Shown: positions 9,377 through 23,437, counted from the first letter of the stretch. The stretch is 64,000 nt of DNA from Streptococcus mitis (GCF_001281025.1 NZ_CP012646.1:1765001-1829000); one strand, 5' to 3'. A program made the numbers and translations. The notes: generated from the letters alone by a model not told the origin.

Positions 9377-10052
9377 GCCACTTGTATCCCATACCTCTAA
9401 CTGTTTTTATAGGATTAATTCCATAGGATGAGAATTTTAATCTTATTTGATAGATATACTCAGATATTGAACGAAAGAGGGTTTCAGCATCATCATCATA
9501 AACGTTTTCATATATATCTTGTACAGTAAAAATTTTTCTTGGATTGCTAGATAATAGCTCTATGATATCATATTCCCTACTTGTAAAGGCAAGACTATCT
9601 CCATTAATACAAACAATTTTTTCTTGTAAATAAATTGTTATTGGAGATAATTCTCGAACAATTTGATTACTTAATTCACCTTGTTTGTATCGTTCTTCTC
9701 GTTTGAGATTTGCAGCAACTTTAGCAATTAATTGATTGATGCTGAAAGGTTTTGTAATATAGTCATCTCCTCCTAAATTCAATCCTGATACTATATCTTC
9801 TTCGGTATCTTTTGCACTAACAAAAATAATAGGGGAGCTTACTTTATTTCTAATCTGCTTACAAATTTGCATACCATCTATATTAGGCATCATTACATCT
9901 AATAAAATCAAATCAAATCCTTTGAAATTATTAATATTGATTGGTACGGTCACTTCTTGATACGTCGTTACCTGATAGTTTTTCATCTCTAAAATAGTTC
10001 GCATCAATTTCAAAATTTCAAAATCATCATCTACAACTAATATCTTATACAT
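9369..10052 (-). CDS. OmpR-family response regulator (LanR-type)
   Basis: The 227-residue protein has a receiver domain with acidic pocket Asp8-Asp10, phospho-acceptor Asp52 (LILLDVMMPN) and Lys101 (DDYITKPF), then a winged-helix DNA-binding domain (LAFTSREYDIIELLSSNP to TVRGMGYKW). Its partner kinase overlaps the 3' end. It probably activates the LanFEG operon just downstream. Confidence 0.88.
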   Translation of the reverse strand: MYKILVVDDDFEILKLMRTILEMKNYQVTTYQEVTVPININNFKGFDLILLDVMMPNIDGMQICKQIRNKVSSPIIFVSAKDTEEDIVSGLNLGGDDYITKPFSINQLIAKVAANLKREERYKQGELSNQIVRELSPITIYLQEKIVCINGDSLAFTSREYDIIELLSSNPRKIFTVQDIYENVYDDDAETLFRSISEYIYQIRLKFSSYGINPIKTVRGMGYKWHD

Positions 10053-10180
10053 TCTATCACCTCAAAATATTTTAGAGAACTACCTGCAATGCTCCGTATT
10101 TTTGACAAAGAATAGTCTCAATACATCAGTTTGTAATATTTCTTATTTATTAAATTAAATTTTTAGAAACTAGTACAAAT

Positions 10181-10712
10181 CTATTTTACACTATCTTGAA
10201 CAAAATTCGTAATATTTAATAATCTAATTTGAGTGCCGTCAATGTCATTACCTATACAGCAATTATCATACAATAATTTAATTACCTCATCTGGTTGATC
10301 TTTCAAATGATATTTCTCAATGATTAACCCAAGTGCTGCTGAAACCTTTGGTGTTGAAATGGATGTCCCATAAGCATAAGTATATTTCCCTTCAAGTGTC
10401 GGTACAATAACCCATTCTTTTTCAAATGTTTTATCATTTGCCCACTGTTCATATCCAACTGTTGCTAGTTTATGACTTCCTCCTCCTGTTGCATATATAT
10501 CTATTACATTATTTCCTTTATTTGAAAAACTAGATACAAAATCGTTATCATTTACTGACCCTACTGTTACAACATTGTCTAATCCCGCAGGAATATCCAT
10601 AACTTTTCCATCTATATGTGAATAATCCTTCCCCTTAAGTTCTCCAAGGTAATGTTTCAATGATTCTTGATTATTTACTATCACCTACTGAAGAAACAAT
10701 TATTGAACATTG
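10181..10712 (-). pseudogene. C-terminal fragment of a subtilisin-like lantibiotic leader peptidase (LanP remnant)
   Basis: The last ~165 codons of a subtilase survive. The catalytic Ser motif GTSISTPKVSAALG and the PAGLDNVVTVGSV strand are clear, but the catalytic Asp and His regions are gone. Upstream, IIVSSVGDS is readable in another frame and breaks near 10680, showing a frameshift in addition to the truncation; a TGA then closes that frame. The position immediately upstream of R and K genes equals that of nisP. Leader peptidase function is therefore lost. Confidence 0.75.
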
Positions 10713-10872
10713 ACATTTGAGATTATATCAGAGAAAATTCAGATTTTATTCAGAGAAAAGATTGTCTATACAATAAAAACAGTAAGAATAGTTACTGTTG
10801 GAGTTTAAATTTAACAAAAATTATCTTTTAAAATTTTTATATTAATACTAGATTTGTTCGGCATCTTATTGA

Positions 10873-11364
10873 ATTTTTAACCAGCTAATCTTACTTCAAA
10901 TAGTATCGAACAAGTCTATTGACGAAACGGGAATCGGCCGCTATCTCTATCATCCTTATGCACGGACTCCTAGAGGCAAGAAAGTCTATGAAAAGATTAG
11001 AGGACGGCGTTTTGAGCGGAGTTCAATTGTTGCAGGACAAGTAGATGGAGAGTTTATAGCTCCCATGATTTACAAAGAAAGTATGACGAGCGACTTCTTT
11101 GTGAAATGGTTCAAAACGCAACTCCTACCTGCTTTGAAGACACCTCATATCATTGTCATGGGCAATGCTAGTTTTCATCCCAAGAACATTTTGGATGAAC
11201 TCTGCATCCAAGATAGACACTTTTTCTTACCTCTACCACCTTATTCACCAGATTTGAATCCTATTGAGCAAGCTTGGGCTATCTTAAAAAAGAAATTAAC
11301 GGATTTATTAAGGGAAGTCCCAAATATTTTTGAATGTTTAGATTGCTTTTTTAAAACTAAATGA
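10873..11364 (+). pseudogene. IS630-family transposase remnant
   Basis: The frame is open from 10873 to a stop at 11364, but no start is present and the N-terminal DNA-binding half is absent. Recognisable IS630 DDE motifs are IDETGIGRYLYHPYARTPRG (first Asp), IIVMGNASFHPKN and LPPYSPDLNPIEQAWA (last Glu). The second catalytic Asp, normally in M-D-N-A-x-F-H, is Gly here, so the enzyme would be dead even if complete. It marks the right part of the island. Confidence 0.85.
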
Positions 11365-11371
11365 CTATACT

Positions 11372-11577
11372 ATCACGTTCCTGTTCGTATAAACACGATT
11401 TCGCTATTCCTTCCTCTTCCGATTCTTATTTCCAGAATCAGACTTAAAACGGTTTATCCCCAAACCGTTTTAATCCGCTACCTCACAATAGTTAGGCTTG
11501 GAAATTGTTATTGACTTCACTGGTAGCAGGTGCCCACGGAGGACTTACACCTCAGATGAACTACATGCCCGTCGTAC
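11372..11577 (-). mobile_element. 5' remnant of a group II intron (group IIC-like), domain I only
   Basis: Read on the minus strand, the segment begins GTACGACGGGCATGT, close to the group II 5' consensus GTGYG. It continues with GAGGTGTAAGTCCTC, CCAAGCCTAAC, GTGAGGTAGCGGA, TCTGGAAATAAGA and GAACAGGAACGTGA, which resemble domain I of group IIC introns such as the Oceanobacillus iheyensis intron. The 5' end lies seven bases after a terminator hairpin, the known insertion preference of group IIC introns. The reverse transcriptase and domains V and VI are missing; the IS630 remnant follows directly. Confidence 0.65.
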
Positions 11578-11584
11578 CTAGAAA

Positions 11585-11613
11585 ATCCTAGTTTGGTTGA
11601 ACCAAACTAGGAT
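11585..11613. terminator. Bidirectional hairpin terminator, right copy
   Basis: A 14-bp perfect stem (ATCCTAGTTTGGTT) with a one-base loop. The stop codon of the kinase gene (minus strand) lies inside it, exactly as the nanR stop lies in the left copy at 4162-4190. On the minus strand it is followed by TTTCTAG and then the intron remnant. Confidence 0.8.
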
Positions 11614-12491
11614 TGTTTTGTTTTAAAATGATAATAGGCACCGAGCATCCCTGCCGTATTTTGGTGATGGGCAAATTCTAATCGTGTTTTTTCAGCTAGA
11701 CTTGGTACCAAGGCATCTTTCAAAGCTTTTCGAATTTTAGGCTTGAGGATAGCCTCTTGCCCCATGATACCGCCACCGAGAATGACCACTTCTGGATTAG
11801 CAACGTAACAAATATTTGCCAGACCTTTCCCAAGGTAATCTACCATACGGTCAATGCCAGCCATACAGATCTTGTTTCCTTCAGTGGCTTCCTTAAAGAT
11901 ACGTCGACCATTCCAATGGTCAACTGGATCTCCATGACCTGCTGCTACATACTCCACCAAGGCTGTTGTAGAGGCCAAGTCTTGGAAAGCTCCATCCTGC
12001 ATATGCATATAACCGACTTCACAGGCTGAATTACTAAAACCATGGAAGACTTTCCCATCCATAATCAAACAACCACCGATACCGGTTCCAATGGTTAAGC
12101 AAAGTGTCACACTCGCTCCCTTGCCTGAACCAGATACTGCCTCAGCCAAACCTGCACAGTTGACGTCATTTTCAATCTCGCAAGGGATTTCAAAGGTACT
12201 CTCAATTTCTTTTTTAAACTGAGTTCCAGCATAGTTAGGAATCTGAGGGCCAGCATAGAAAATTTCCCCCTTATCTGGATCCACCATCCCAGCAGAAGAA
12301 ATAGCAACTCCTGCTACTGGGCCTTTTTCTAAATAGCTGGCTACGATATCTTTGGTCTTTTGTAAGATATGAGGTCCACCTTTATGCGCCTCTGTTGGCA
12401 TTTCATGCGATTCAACAAGTTGGCCTTCTTGGTCGATCAAACCATATTTGATATTTGTTCCACCGATATCAATTGCAACGTAGTGTGTCAT
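11607..12491 (-). CDS. nanK: ROK-family N-acetylmannosamine kinase
   Basis: The 294-residue sugar kinase has the phosphate-binding loop AIDIGGTNIKYG near the N-terminus and GTGIGGCLIMDG in the middle; the adjacent ACEVGYMHM takes the place of the ROK active-site stretch. In this locus it should phosphorylate N-acetylmannosamine released by the sialic-acid lyase to ManNAc-6-phosphate, the NanE substrate. It lies 17 bp downstream of the lyase gene, so they form one transcript from the promoter at 13487-13515. Confidence 0.9.
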   Translation of the reverse strand: MTHYVAIDIGGTNIKYGLIDQEGQLVESHEMPTEAHKGGPHILQKTKDIVASYLEKGPVAGVAISSAGMVDPDKGEIFYAGPQIPNYAGTQFKKEIESTFEIPCEIENDVNCAGLAEAVSGSGKGASVTLCLTIGTGIGGCLIMDGKVFHGFSNSACEVGYMHMQDGAFQDLASTTALVEYVAAGHGDPVDHWNGRRIFKEATEGNKICMAGIDRMVDYLGKGLANICYVANPEVVILGGGIMGQEAILKPKIRKALKDALVPSLAEKTRLEFAHHQNTAGMLGAYYHFKTKQS

Positions 12492-12508
12492 AAATACCTC
12501 CTTATGGA

Positions 12509-13426
12509 TTAGAGGAAGCGCTCCTTGGTTTCACGAATCAAGGCTGCAGCTGCTTCTACAACTGGACGATCTTCTTCAGTCACTGGTGTCAATGGTGAAC
12601 GAACAGAGCCAATGTTCAGTCCTTCATTGATCTTCAAGACTTCCTTAATCACACCATACATATTTCCATGTGCAGAAGTGAGTTTACCAATGATAGCGTT
12701 GATAGCGTATTGTAATTCACGCGCTGTTTCCAAGTCTTTGTCAGCAATTAATTGGTTGAGTTTCAAGAAGAGTTCTGGCATCGCACCATATGTACCACCG
12801 ATACCAGCTTTAGCTCCCATGAGACGACCACCTAGGAACTGTTCATCTGGACCGTTAAAGACGATATGGTCTTCCCCACCAAGGCTCACAAAGGTTTGGA
12901 TATCTTGAACTGGCATAGAAGAGTTCTTAACACCGATAACACGTGGATTCTTCAACATTTCAGTGTAGAGACTTGGCGTCAAAGCAACACCAGCTAATTG
13001 AGGAATGTTGTAAATCACGTAGTCTGTTTTTGGAGCTGCAGAACTGATATCGTTCCAATATTTAGCAACTGAGTATTCTGGCAAGCGGAAGTAAATTGGT
13101 GGAATCGTTGCAATGGCATCTACACCCAAGCTTTCAGCATGACGAGCAAGTTCCATACTATCTTTGGTATTGTTGCAAGCAACGTGAGCAATGATGGTCA
13201 ATTTACCTTTGGCAACTGCCATGACTTCTTCCAAGATTAACTTGCGGTCTTCAACGCTTTGGTAGATACATTCACCAGAAGAACCATTGACATAAAGACC
13301 TTGAACACCTTTATCAATGAAGTATTGAACCAAGGCACGCGTACGCTCTGGACTTACTTCTCCTTGATCATCATAACATGCGTAGAAGGCTGGAATGACA
13401 CCTTCGTATTTTTTTAAATCTGACAT
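12509..13426 (-). CDS. N-acetylneuraminate lyase
   Basis: The 305-residue TIM-barrel enzyme belongs to the DapA/NAL family. It shows the GSSGE motif for the carboxylate of pyruvate, the Tyr of DYVIYNIPQLAG and the Schiff-base Lys in VIGVKNSS. It cleaves sialic acid to N-acetylmannosamine and pyruvate in the cytoplasm. An AGGAG ribosome site precedes the ATG. First gene of the lyase-kinase operon. Confidence 0.93.
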   Translation of the reverse strand: MSDLKKYEGVIPAFYACYDDQGEVSPERTRALVQYFIDKGVQGLYVNGSSGECIYQSVEDRKLILEEVMAVAKGKLTIIAHVACNNTKDSMELARHAESLGVDAIATIPPIYFRLPEYSVAKYWNDISSAAPKTDYVIYNIPQLAGVALTPSLYTEMLKNPRVIGVKNSSMPVQDIQTFVSLGGEDHIVFNGPDEQFLGGRLMGAKAGIGGTYGAMPELFLKLNQLIADKDLETARELQYAINAIIGKLTSAHGNMYGVIKEVLKINEGLNIGSVRSPLTPVTEEDRPVVEAAAALIRETKERFL

Positions 13427-13486
13427 AGATTTTCTCCTAAGATTTCTTTTTTTCTGCTAAAAGCAGGATTTATTCTTTACGTGTTT

Positions 13487-13585
13487 AGTATACACCTTAT
13501 GAAAAACGCTTTCAATATCTTGTGTACACTTAGATTTTAGTTTCGATATGAATTTTGAAATGTTTATGGCTTGAAAGTAGTTTCA
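13487..13585 (-). promoter_or_regulatory. Promoter of the lyase-kinase operon with cre-like site and NanR-type palindrome
   Basis: On the minus strand: -35 TTGAAA (13510-13515), 17-bp spacer, -10 TATACT (13487-13492). A cre-like sequence GAAAAACGCTTTCA (13501-13514) covers the -35 region. Upstream are TAGATTTTAGTTTC (13531-13544, plus-strand reading) and the palindrome TGAAAGTAGTTTCA (13572-13585), 57 bases from the -35. The nanE promoter repeats this spacing exactly, and nanA within one base, suggesting NanR activates from upstream while CcpA represses at the -35. Confidence 0.75.
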
Positions 13586-13598
13586 TAGACAAGCCATC

Positions 13599-14270
13599 CT
13601 ATTGGTATTTTGCGAAAATTTTCTCCATCAATCCAGTCTGGAGAAAGACCAAGAGCCCAAACCCAAAAAGCAGGAAGGCTGAACCACCTAAAAGTAAAGT
13701 GAAGGCGGACAGATAAAGAACCATCACAATAAGAAAGAGAATAGCTAACATGAGGAAGAACCAAGGAAAGTTAAAACTTGCCAAGATAAGTCCTTTTTGT
13801 AAGACTTCTTTCCAAGTCAAATCATAGCGTGCAGCGATGGGATAGCTAGCCAACATCACGATAGTGAGGAAGATAAGAACGCCTAGACAGATAGCTTTCA
13901 CCATTTGGAAAGGCATAGCTGTCTGACCCCAGAAGAGATAGAGGTCTAGAAGGCTTAATGAGACAATGCCCAACTCAAGCAGACCTAACTGAAGACCTAG
14001 TTTCAGATTTTGCTTGAAAGCTCTTAAATAGATTCTAAAGACAGGCACACGTCTACTCTTCTTAATCTCAAACATAGTCTCGTAGAGACTAATTTTAGCC
14101 ACTCCAATCGTCACGATGGGCAAACAAGAGACGACAAAAAGAAGATTGGCTGTCACGATATCCAAGACCTTCTCACTAAAACGCATGAGAAAGTTATCTG
14201 TATCAAATGCTGCCTTGATAAGGCTTACTCCTTTTTGTGCCATATTTGCTCCTCCTGATTTTTTAATCAA
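13599..14270 (-). CDS. DUF624 (YesL-like) membrane protein
   Basis: The 223-residue protein has about five membrane segments and the DUF624/YesL opening (FSEKVLDIVTANLLFVVSCLPIVTIG). Members often lie beside carbohydrate ABC transporters in Firmicutes; their exact role is unknown. It overlaps the YhcH-like gene by 8 bp and is the last gene of that transcript. It may assist sialic-acid uptake or sensing. Confidence 0.8.
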   Translation of the reverse strand: MIKKSGGANMAQKGVSLIKAAFDTDNFLMRFSEKVLDIVTANLLFVVSCLPIVTIGVAKISLYETMFEIKKSRRVPVFRIYLRAFKQNLKLGLQLGLLELGIVSLSLLDLYLFWGQTAMPFQMVKAICLGVLIFLTIVMLASYPIAARYDLTWKEVLQKGLILASFNFPWFFLMLAILFLIVMVLYLSAFTLLLGGSAFLLFGFGLLVFLQTGLMEKIFAKYQ

Positions 14271-14715
14271 TCAAAATTTTAAAGAGATATTTGCGAACCT
14301 TCTCTTCCATACCTGCATAGCCATTCGGCTGGTGCGGTTCTCCTGGGAAGAAAATCGCAAAATTGTGATAACCCAACAAGAGTGGGTAGTGTTCATGACA
14401 ATGAACAAAGCCAATGTCACTTGCTTCGTCGAATGCTACTGCTTCATCTTTGATACGTGAACCGTAGCTCGAATATTCATGTCCTTCTACCAGCAAATGC
14501 AAATCTGCATAGTTTTTATGATGCTCAAATTGATCATTTTCAGCTTGATTGAGGACATTTTCCTGAACAACTAGAAAGACTCTGTCCCCGTCAATCTCAT
14601 ACTTTCCTAACTCGAAAGAATCTTTACGATGTTGATAGAGATAGTCGATAGCCTTGTCTAGATTAGGATGAATCCCCTTGTAAAAGGTAATATTTTTCAA
14701 ATCGTCAAAAATCAT
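14263..14715 (-). CDS. YhcH/YjgK/YiaL family protein (possible sialic-acid anomerase)
   Basis: The 150-residue cupin-like protein shows the family features: NQAENDQFEHHKNYADLHLLVEGHE with clustered His, and PLLLGYHNFAIFFPGEPHQPNGY. E. coli relatives lie in nan loci, and one (NanQ) is reported to speed interconversion of sialic-acid anomers. Position in this nan locus supports such a role. It starts about 170 bp after satC, a gap in which no clear promoter was found. Confidence 0.8.
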   Translation of the reverse strand: MIFDDLKNITFYKGIHPNLDKAIDYLYQHRKDSFELGKYEIDGDRVFLVVQENVLNQAENDQFEHHKNYADLHLLVEGHEYSSYGSRIKDEAVAFDEASDIGFVHCHEHYPLLLGYHNFAIFFPGEPHQPNGYAGMEEKVRKYLFKILID

Positions 14716-14886
14716 ACTCTTTCCTTCGTTTCTGATAGTTAACTAAAATCATTCTTAAGTTGATAAGTGTCTAACAAAACTTCATAAAGTAACTGCATAC
14801 CCTCCATTTTGTAGACACTTATAACTCTATATTTCCATAGTATGCCAAGACTACTTCCGCCATCTTAACACACCAGTTTACTTTTC

Positions 14887-15726
14887 TTATCCTTTAACAG
14901 CTCCCATAGTAATACCCTGAGTGAAGGATTTTTGGAAGACTAGGAAGACTGTTACAATTGGCACAGCAGCAAGAGCTGCACCTGCCATAATCAAACCATA
15001 GTTGGTTGCCATTTCGGCCTGCATGGTTGCAACCCCAAGTGAGATGGTCAAGTTTTGACGTGAAGTCAACATAACCAACTGCATGAAGTAGTCGTTCCAT
15101 GTATTGATGAAGGTAAAGATTGCAAGGGCTGCAAATCCTGGTTTCACAATCGGGAAGGCTACGCTCCAGAAAGTACGAATCTCACCACAACCGTCGATTT
15201 TAGCTGACTCAAGCAACTCTGTAGGGATATTCTCACTGAACTGTTTCATGAGGAAGACCCCAAATGGCCATCCAATCAAAGGCAAGATAACTGCCCAAAG
15301 AGTGTCATGGATTCCCATGAAGTTGACGATACGTACCAATGGCACAAGGACAACTTGTTTTGGAAGTGCCATGGCAGCGATGAAGATGGCAAATAGAATA
15401 CGTTGACCATAGAAACGTTTTTTAGCCAAAACATAACCTGCTAGAGAAGAGGTTGCACAAACTAAGAACATGGTTACCAATGAGATAAACACAGAGTTCC
15501 ACATCCACTGCATAGCAGGGTTTTGCACCATAAGTTGTTGGAAGTTCTCCATAGTTGGCATTTTAGGGAACCATTGTGGTGGAATAACGATTGTATCCGG
15601 TTGTGATTTGAAGGCACCTGTCAAAATCCAGTAGAATGGAAAGATGAACAGCACGGTCAACAAGAGCAAGATAATAGTTGAAATAACAGTGAAAGCTGTT
15701 AAAGGTTTCTTTTGTGTAGATTGCAT
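14887..15726 (-). CDS. satC: Sialic-acid ABC transporter permease SatC
   Basis: The 279-residue inner-membrane protein is of the MalG type with six membrane segments. The EAA loop is ESAKIDGCGEIRTFWSVAFP, the contact site for a shared ATPase; no ATPase gene is present in the locus, in line with pneumococcal transporters using a common MsmK-type ATPase encoded elsewhere. It follows satB by 15 bp. Confidence 0.9.
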   Translation of the reverse strand: MQSTQKKPLTAFTVISTIILLLLTVLFIFPFYWILTGAFKSQPDTIVIPPQWFPKMPTMENFQQLMVQNPAMQWMWNSVFISLVTMFLVCATSSLAGYVLAKKRFYGQRILFAIFIAAMALPKQVVLVPLVRIVNFMGIHDTLWAVILPLIGWPFGVFLMKQFSENIPTELLESAKIDGCGEIRTFWSVAFPIVKPGFAALAIFTFINTWNDYFMQLVMLTSRQNLTISLGVATMQAEMATNYGLIMAGAALAAVPIVTVFLVFQKSFTQGITMGAVKG

Positions 15727-15741
15727 AGCTGTCTCCTTTCT

Positions 15742-16638
15742 TTAATATTCTACGTCGTTTCCAAGTACTTTAAATTGAACAAAGCTTACGATAGCGATCA
15801 TGACTGCCAAGAAGACGCCAATAGTGTTTGCATAACCGTATTCTGTCAATTGGAAGGCTTTTTCGTAAAGGTAGTACATAAGTGTACTTGTTGAATAGTT
15901 TGGACCACCAGATGTCAACAACTGAATCAAGGCGAAACACTGGAATGAGTTGATGGTTGTAATGATTGCAATGTAAAGAGTTGTTGGAAGAAGGCTAGGC
16001 CATTTAATCTTCCAGAACACTTGCAATTCAGTCGCACCATCAACACGCGCTGCTTCCACCAATGAATTGTCAATATTCCCCATAGCAGCGATATAAAGGA
16101 TAATCGGCTGACCAACAGATGTAGTCAAAAGGATAATCATAATCGCCATCAACGCCCAGTTTTTATCCCCCAACCAAGAAATGTTTTGGCTGATGATGTG
16201 GCTTGACTTAAGGACAAAGTTTAGAATCCCTGATAGTGGGTCATAGATCCATTTCCAAACAACTGTTACGGCAACACTACCTGTTACAACAGGAAGGAAG
16301 AAGACGAAACGGTAGAAGGATCTGGCAATGGCATTTTGATGATAGGTCTGAGATGCTACAAAGAGTGAGAATAGAACAACAACTGGTACAGATCCGATAA
16401 CCAGAATCACGGTATTGATCAAAGACTTCATAAAGACAGGATCTTTAAACATACGAATGTAGTTGTCCAAGCCCACAAACTCAAATTTCGTCATTGAGTA
16501 GTTAAAGAAACTTGTAATGAATCCCATAATCATAGGAGCCAATACAAAGATGACAAAGAAGAATAATACTGGTGCTAGGAAAGCGTAGGAAATCACTGTT
16601 TCCCGCATACGAATTTTATTGACTTTCACAGTCGGCAC
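15742..16638 (-). CDS. satB: Sialic-acid ABC transporter permease SatB
   Basis: The 298-residue MalF-type permease has six membrane segments and the EAA loop EAARVDGATELQVFWKIKWP. Together with SatC it forms the channel receiving sialic acid from SatA. A 190-bp gap to satA contains a GC-rich hairpin, so satBC are probably expressed at a lower level than the binding protein. Confidence 0.9.
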   Translation of the reverse strand: MPTVKVNKIRMRETVISYAFLAPVLFFFVIFVLAPMIMGFITSFFNYSMTKFEFVGLDNYIRMFKDPVFMKSLINTVILVIGSVPVVVLFSLFVASQTYHQNAIARSFYRFVFFLPVVTGSVAVTVVWKWIYDPLSGILNFVLKSSHIISQNISWLGDKNWALMAIMIILLTTSVGQPIILYIAAMGNIDNSLVEAARVDGATELQVFWKIKWPSLLPTTLYIAIITTINSFQCFALIQLLTSGGPNYSTSTLMYYLYEKAFQLTEYGYANTIGVFLAVMIAIVSFVQFKVLGNDVEY

Positions 16639-16766
16639 CTCTCTTTCAAATAGAATAATTTTTTGACTTTCTTGAACTGTTTTAAAATCAAAATGAAATT
16701 TTTTAAGATTCGCTTATGTAAGAACTTCATTTTAATTTCGTGACAGTTCCTTACATTTCAAACAAA

Positions 16767-16813
16767 ATCCTCCCTTTTCTTACATAGACTTTGCACAGGG
16801 AAAAGGGAGGGAT
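16767..16813 (-). terminator. Intercistronic hairpin between satA and satB
   Basis: CCTCCCTTTTC (16769-16779) pairs with GAAAAGGGAGG (16800-16810). On the minus strand the stem follows satA and is trailed by ATTTTGTTT. It probably acts as a partial terminator or RNA-stability hairpin that raises SatA over the permeases. Nothing else is seen in the rest of this 190-bp gap. Confidence 0.65.
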
Positions 16814-16829
16814 CAATCTGATTTAGTGC

Positions 16830-18230
<1,401 letters not shown>

Positions 18231-18272
18231 TCATCCGACGCATCCACCACTCTCCTCTGTTTTTAAATTGTG

Positions 18273-18971
18273 TTATTTAAGACCAGCAACGAAGCGTTCT
18301 GTAATCTCTTTTGGTCTAGTAATAGCGCCACCTACAACGATGCCTCGCACTCCATATCCCAGGATTTGTTTGGCTTGTTCTGGTGTATGAATTTTCCCTT
18401 CTGCAATGACATCTACACCGGCATCACATAGTTTTTTAATTAATTCAAAATCGGGACCATCCACTTTTGGACTGTAAGATGTGTATCCTGATAAGGTTGT
18501 TCCGACAAAGTCAATTCCTGCTTCAACAGCTGCCAATCCTTCTTCGAAAGTACTTGTATCAGCCATCAAGAGCTGGTTAGGATATTTCTCCTTAACCTGA
18601 CGAATAAACTCTTGGATCTCCAAACCATCATAGCGTTCACGCTTGGTACAATCTAGAGCAATCACCTCGATGTCCAGTTCTGCCAATTCATCAACTTCTT
18701 TCATCGTAGCCGTGATGAAGGGCTCTTGCGGTGGATAATCTCGTTTAATTATCCCAATGATTGGAAGGTTTGTAACCTCCTTGATTTCCTTGATATCGCG
18801 AACACTGTTTGCTCGGATACCGACTGCTCCACCTTGCTCAGCCGCTTTGACCAGCAAGGGAATGACTCCTCCCGCTTCTGTGTAAAGCGGTTCGTGAGGA
18901 AGAGCCTGACAAGAAACGATGATTCCATCTTTGATTTGTGCAATCAAGGCTTCTTTAGTAATCTGTGGCAT
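18273..18971 (-). CDS. nanE: N-acetylmannosamine-6-phosphate 2-epimerase
   Basis: The 232-residue TIM-barrel protein belongs to the NanE family: [17 protein letters not shown] at the start, [24 protein letters not shown] with the catalytic Lys, [13 protein letters not shown] and [14 protein letters not shown] at the end. It converts ManNAc-6-P to GlcNAc-6-P, which feeds NagA/NagB. It is the first gene behind the promoter at 19006-19104 and probably heads the nanE-satABC transcript. Confidence 0.95.
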   Translation of the reverse strand: MPQITKEALIAQIKDGIIVSCQALPHEPLYTEAGGVIPLLVKAAEQGGAVGIRANSVRDIKEIKEVTNLPIIGIIKRDYPPQEPFITATMKEVDELAELDIEVIALDCTKRERYDGLEIQEFIRQVKEKYPNQLLMADTSTFEEGLAAVEAGIDFVGTTLSGYTSYSPKVDGPDFELIKKLCDAGVDVIAEGKIHTPEQAKQILGYGVRGIVVGGAITRPKEITERFVAGLK

Positions 18972-19005
18972 CCTCTTTCCTCCTTTTCTTTGTTCTTATG
19001 GGTTT

Positions 19006-19104
19006 ATTATATATTATTTTTAAAGCGCTTTCAACACTTTGTAGTATAATAGATTTCAGTTTCAAAAGTACTTTATAGAACAGCAGTTTCTGAAAGTAGT
19101 TTCA
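19006..19104 (-). promoter_or_regulatory. nanE promoter with cre-like site and NanR-type palindrome
   Basis: On the minus strand: -35 TTGAAA (19029-19034), 17-bp spacer, -10 TATAAT (19006-19011). The cre core AAAGCGCTTTCA covers the -35. TAGATTTCAGTTTC starts at 19050, 16 bases from the -35, and the palindrome TGAAAGTAGTTTCA is at 19091-19104, 57 bases from the -35. A second palindrome-like AAAAGTACTTTA lies at 19064-19075. The layout matches the lyase promoter base for base in spacing. Confidence 0.78.
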
Positions 19105-19165
19105 GAGAGTTTGGGAATTGAGTTTTTACCAACATCTAAATATTTTCCATTCATTGCTATCAATT

Positions 19166-19212
19166 AAACCCGTCTAGAATTCCCATCTTTTTACTGAACT
19201 CTAGACTGGTTT
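19166..19212 (-). terminator. Terminator downstream of nanA
   Basis: Long arms at 19166-19182 and 19196-19212 (core TCTAGA, with two mismatches/GU pairs) form a hairpin beyond the nanA stop codon. The rest of the 19105-19248 stretch shows no gene. Confidence 0.5.
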
Positions 19213-19248
19213 ATTTTCTTTTTAAAAGTAATATCTATTATTTTATAA

Positions 19249-23178
<3,930 letters not shown>

Positions 23179-23295
23179 TTAATTAGTTGAAAAATTAAAA
23201 TAAGGAAGTAATATAATTAATGCAATTTATTATTCTCAATTAATACATAACTCCCTAAATAATTATTTTACTTCTTAAAATCTAGACTTTTCTTT

Positions 23296-23395
23296 ATTAT
23301 ATAATAAAATAATACATTTCTCTCTATGTTGATCTATAATAGATTCTATTTTTAGAAATATTTTGCTTTTCTGGCTTTTTTTGAAAGTACTTTCA
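23296..23395 (-). promoter_or_regulatory. nanA promoter with NanR-type palindrome
   Basis: On the minus strand: -10 TATAAT (23296-23301), 17-bp spacer and a very poor -35 GAGAGA (23319-23324). TAGATT begins at 23340, 16 bases from the -35, and the palindrome TGAAAGTACTTTCA is at 23382-23395, 58 bases from the -35. The near-identical phasing to the other two nan promoters, with a -35 unlikely to work alone, points to activator dependence. The leader between -10 and ATG is about 165 bp and contains no gene. Confidence 0.7.
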
Positions 23396-23411
23396 ACTCC
23401 CTTACACAAAA

Positions 23412-23431
23412 AGAGAGCTACTAGGCTCTCT
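23412..23431 (-). terminator. Terminator downstream of the CE7 esterase gene
   Basis: AGAGAGC and GCTCTCT form a stem followed on the minus strand by TTTTTGTG. It ends the esterase transcript just before the nanA regulatory region. Confidence 0.75.
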
Positions 23432-23437
23432 CATTCA

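Noticed and set aside
5637-11580. A surviving lantibiotic precursor (lanA) gene
   Set aside because: I scanned the short frames in the gaps; none shows a leader followed by a Ser/Thr/Cys-rich core.
4162-11613. Hairpins at the island edges as recombinase attachment sites
   Set aside because: No integrase gene is present and the sequences function better as terminators containing the genes' stop codons; the intron relic explains one junction differently.
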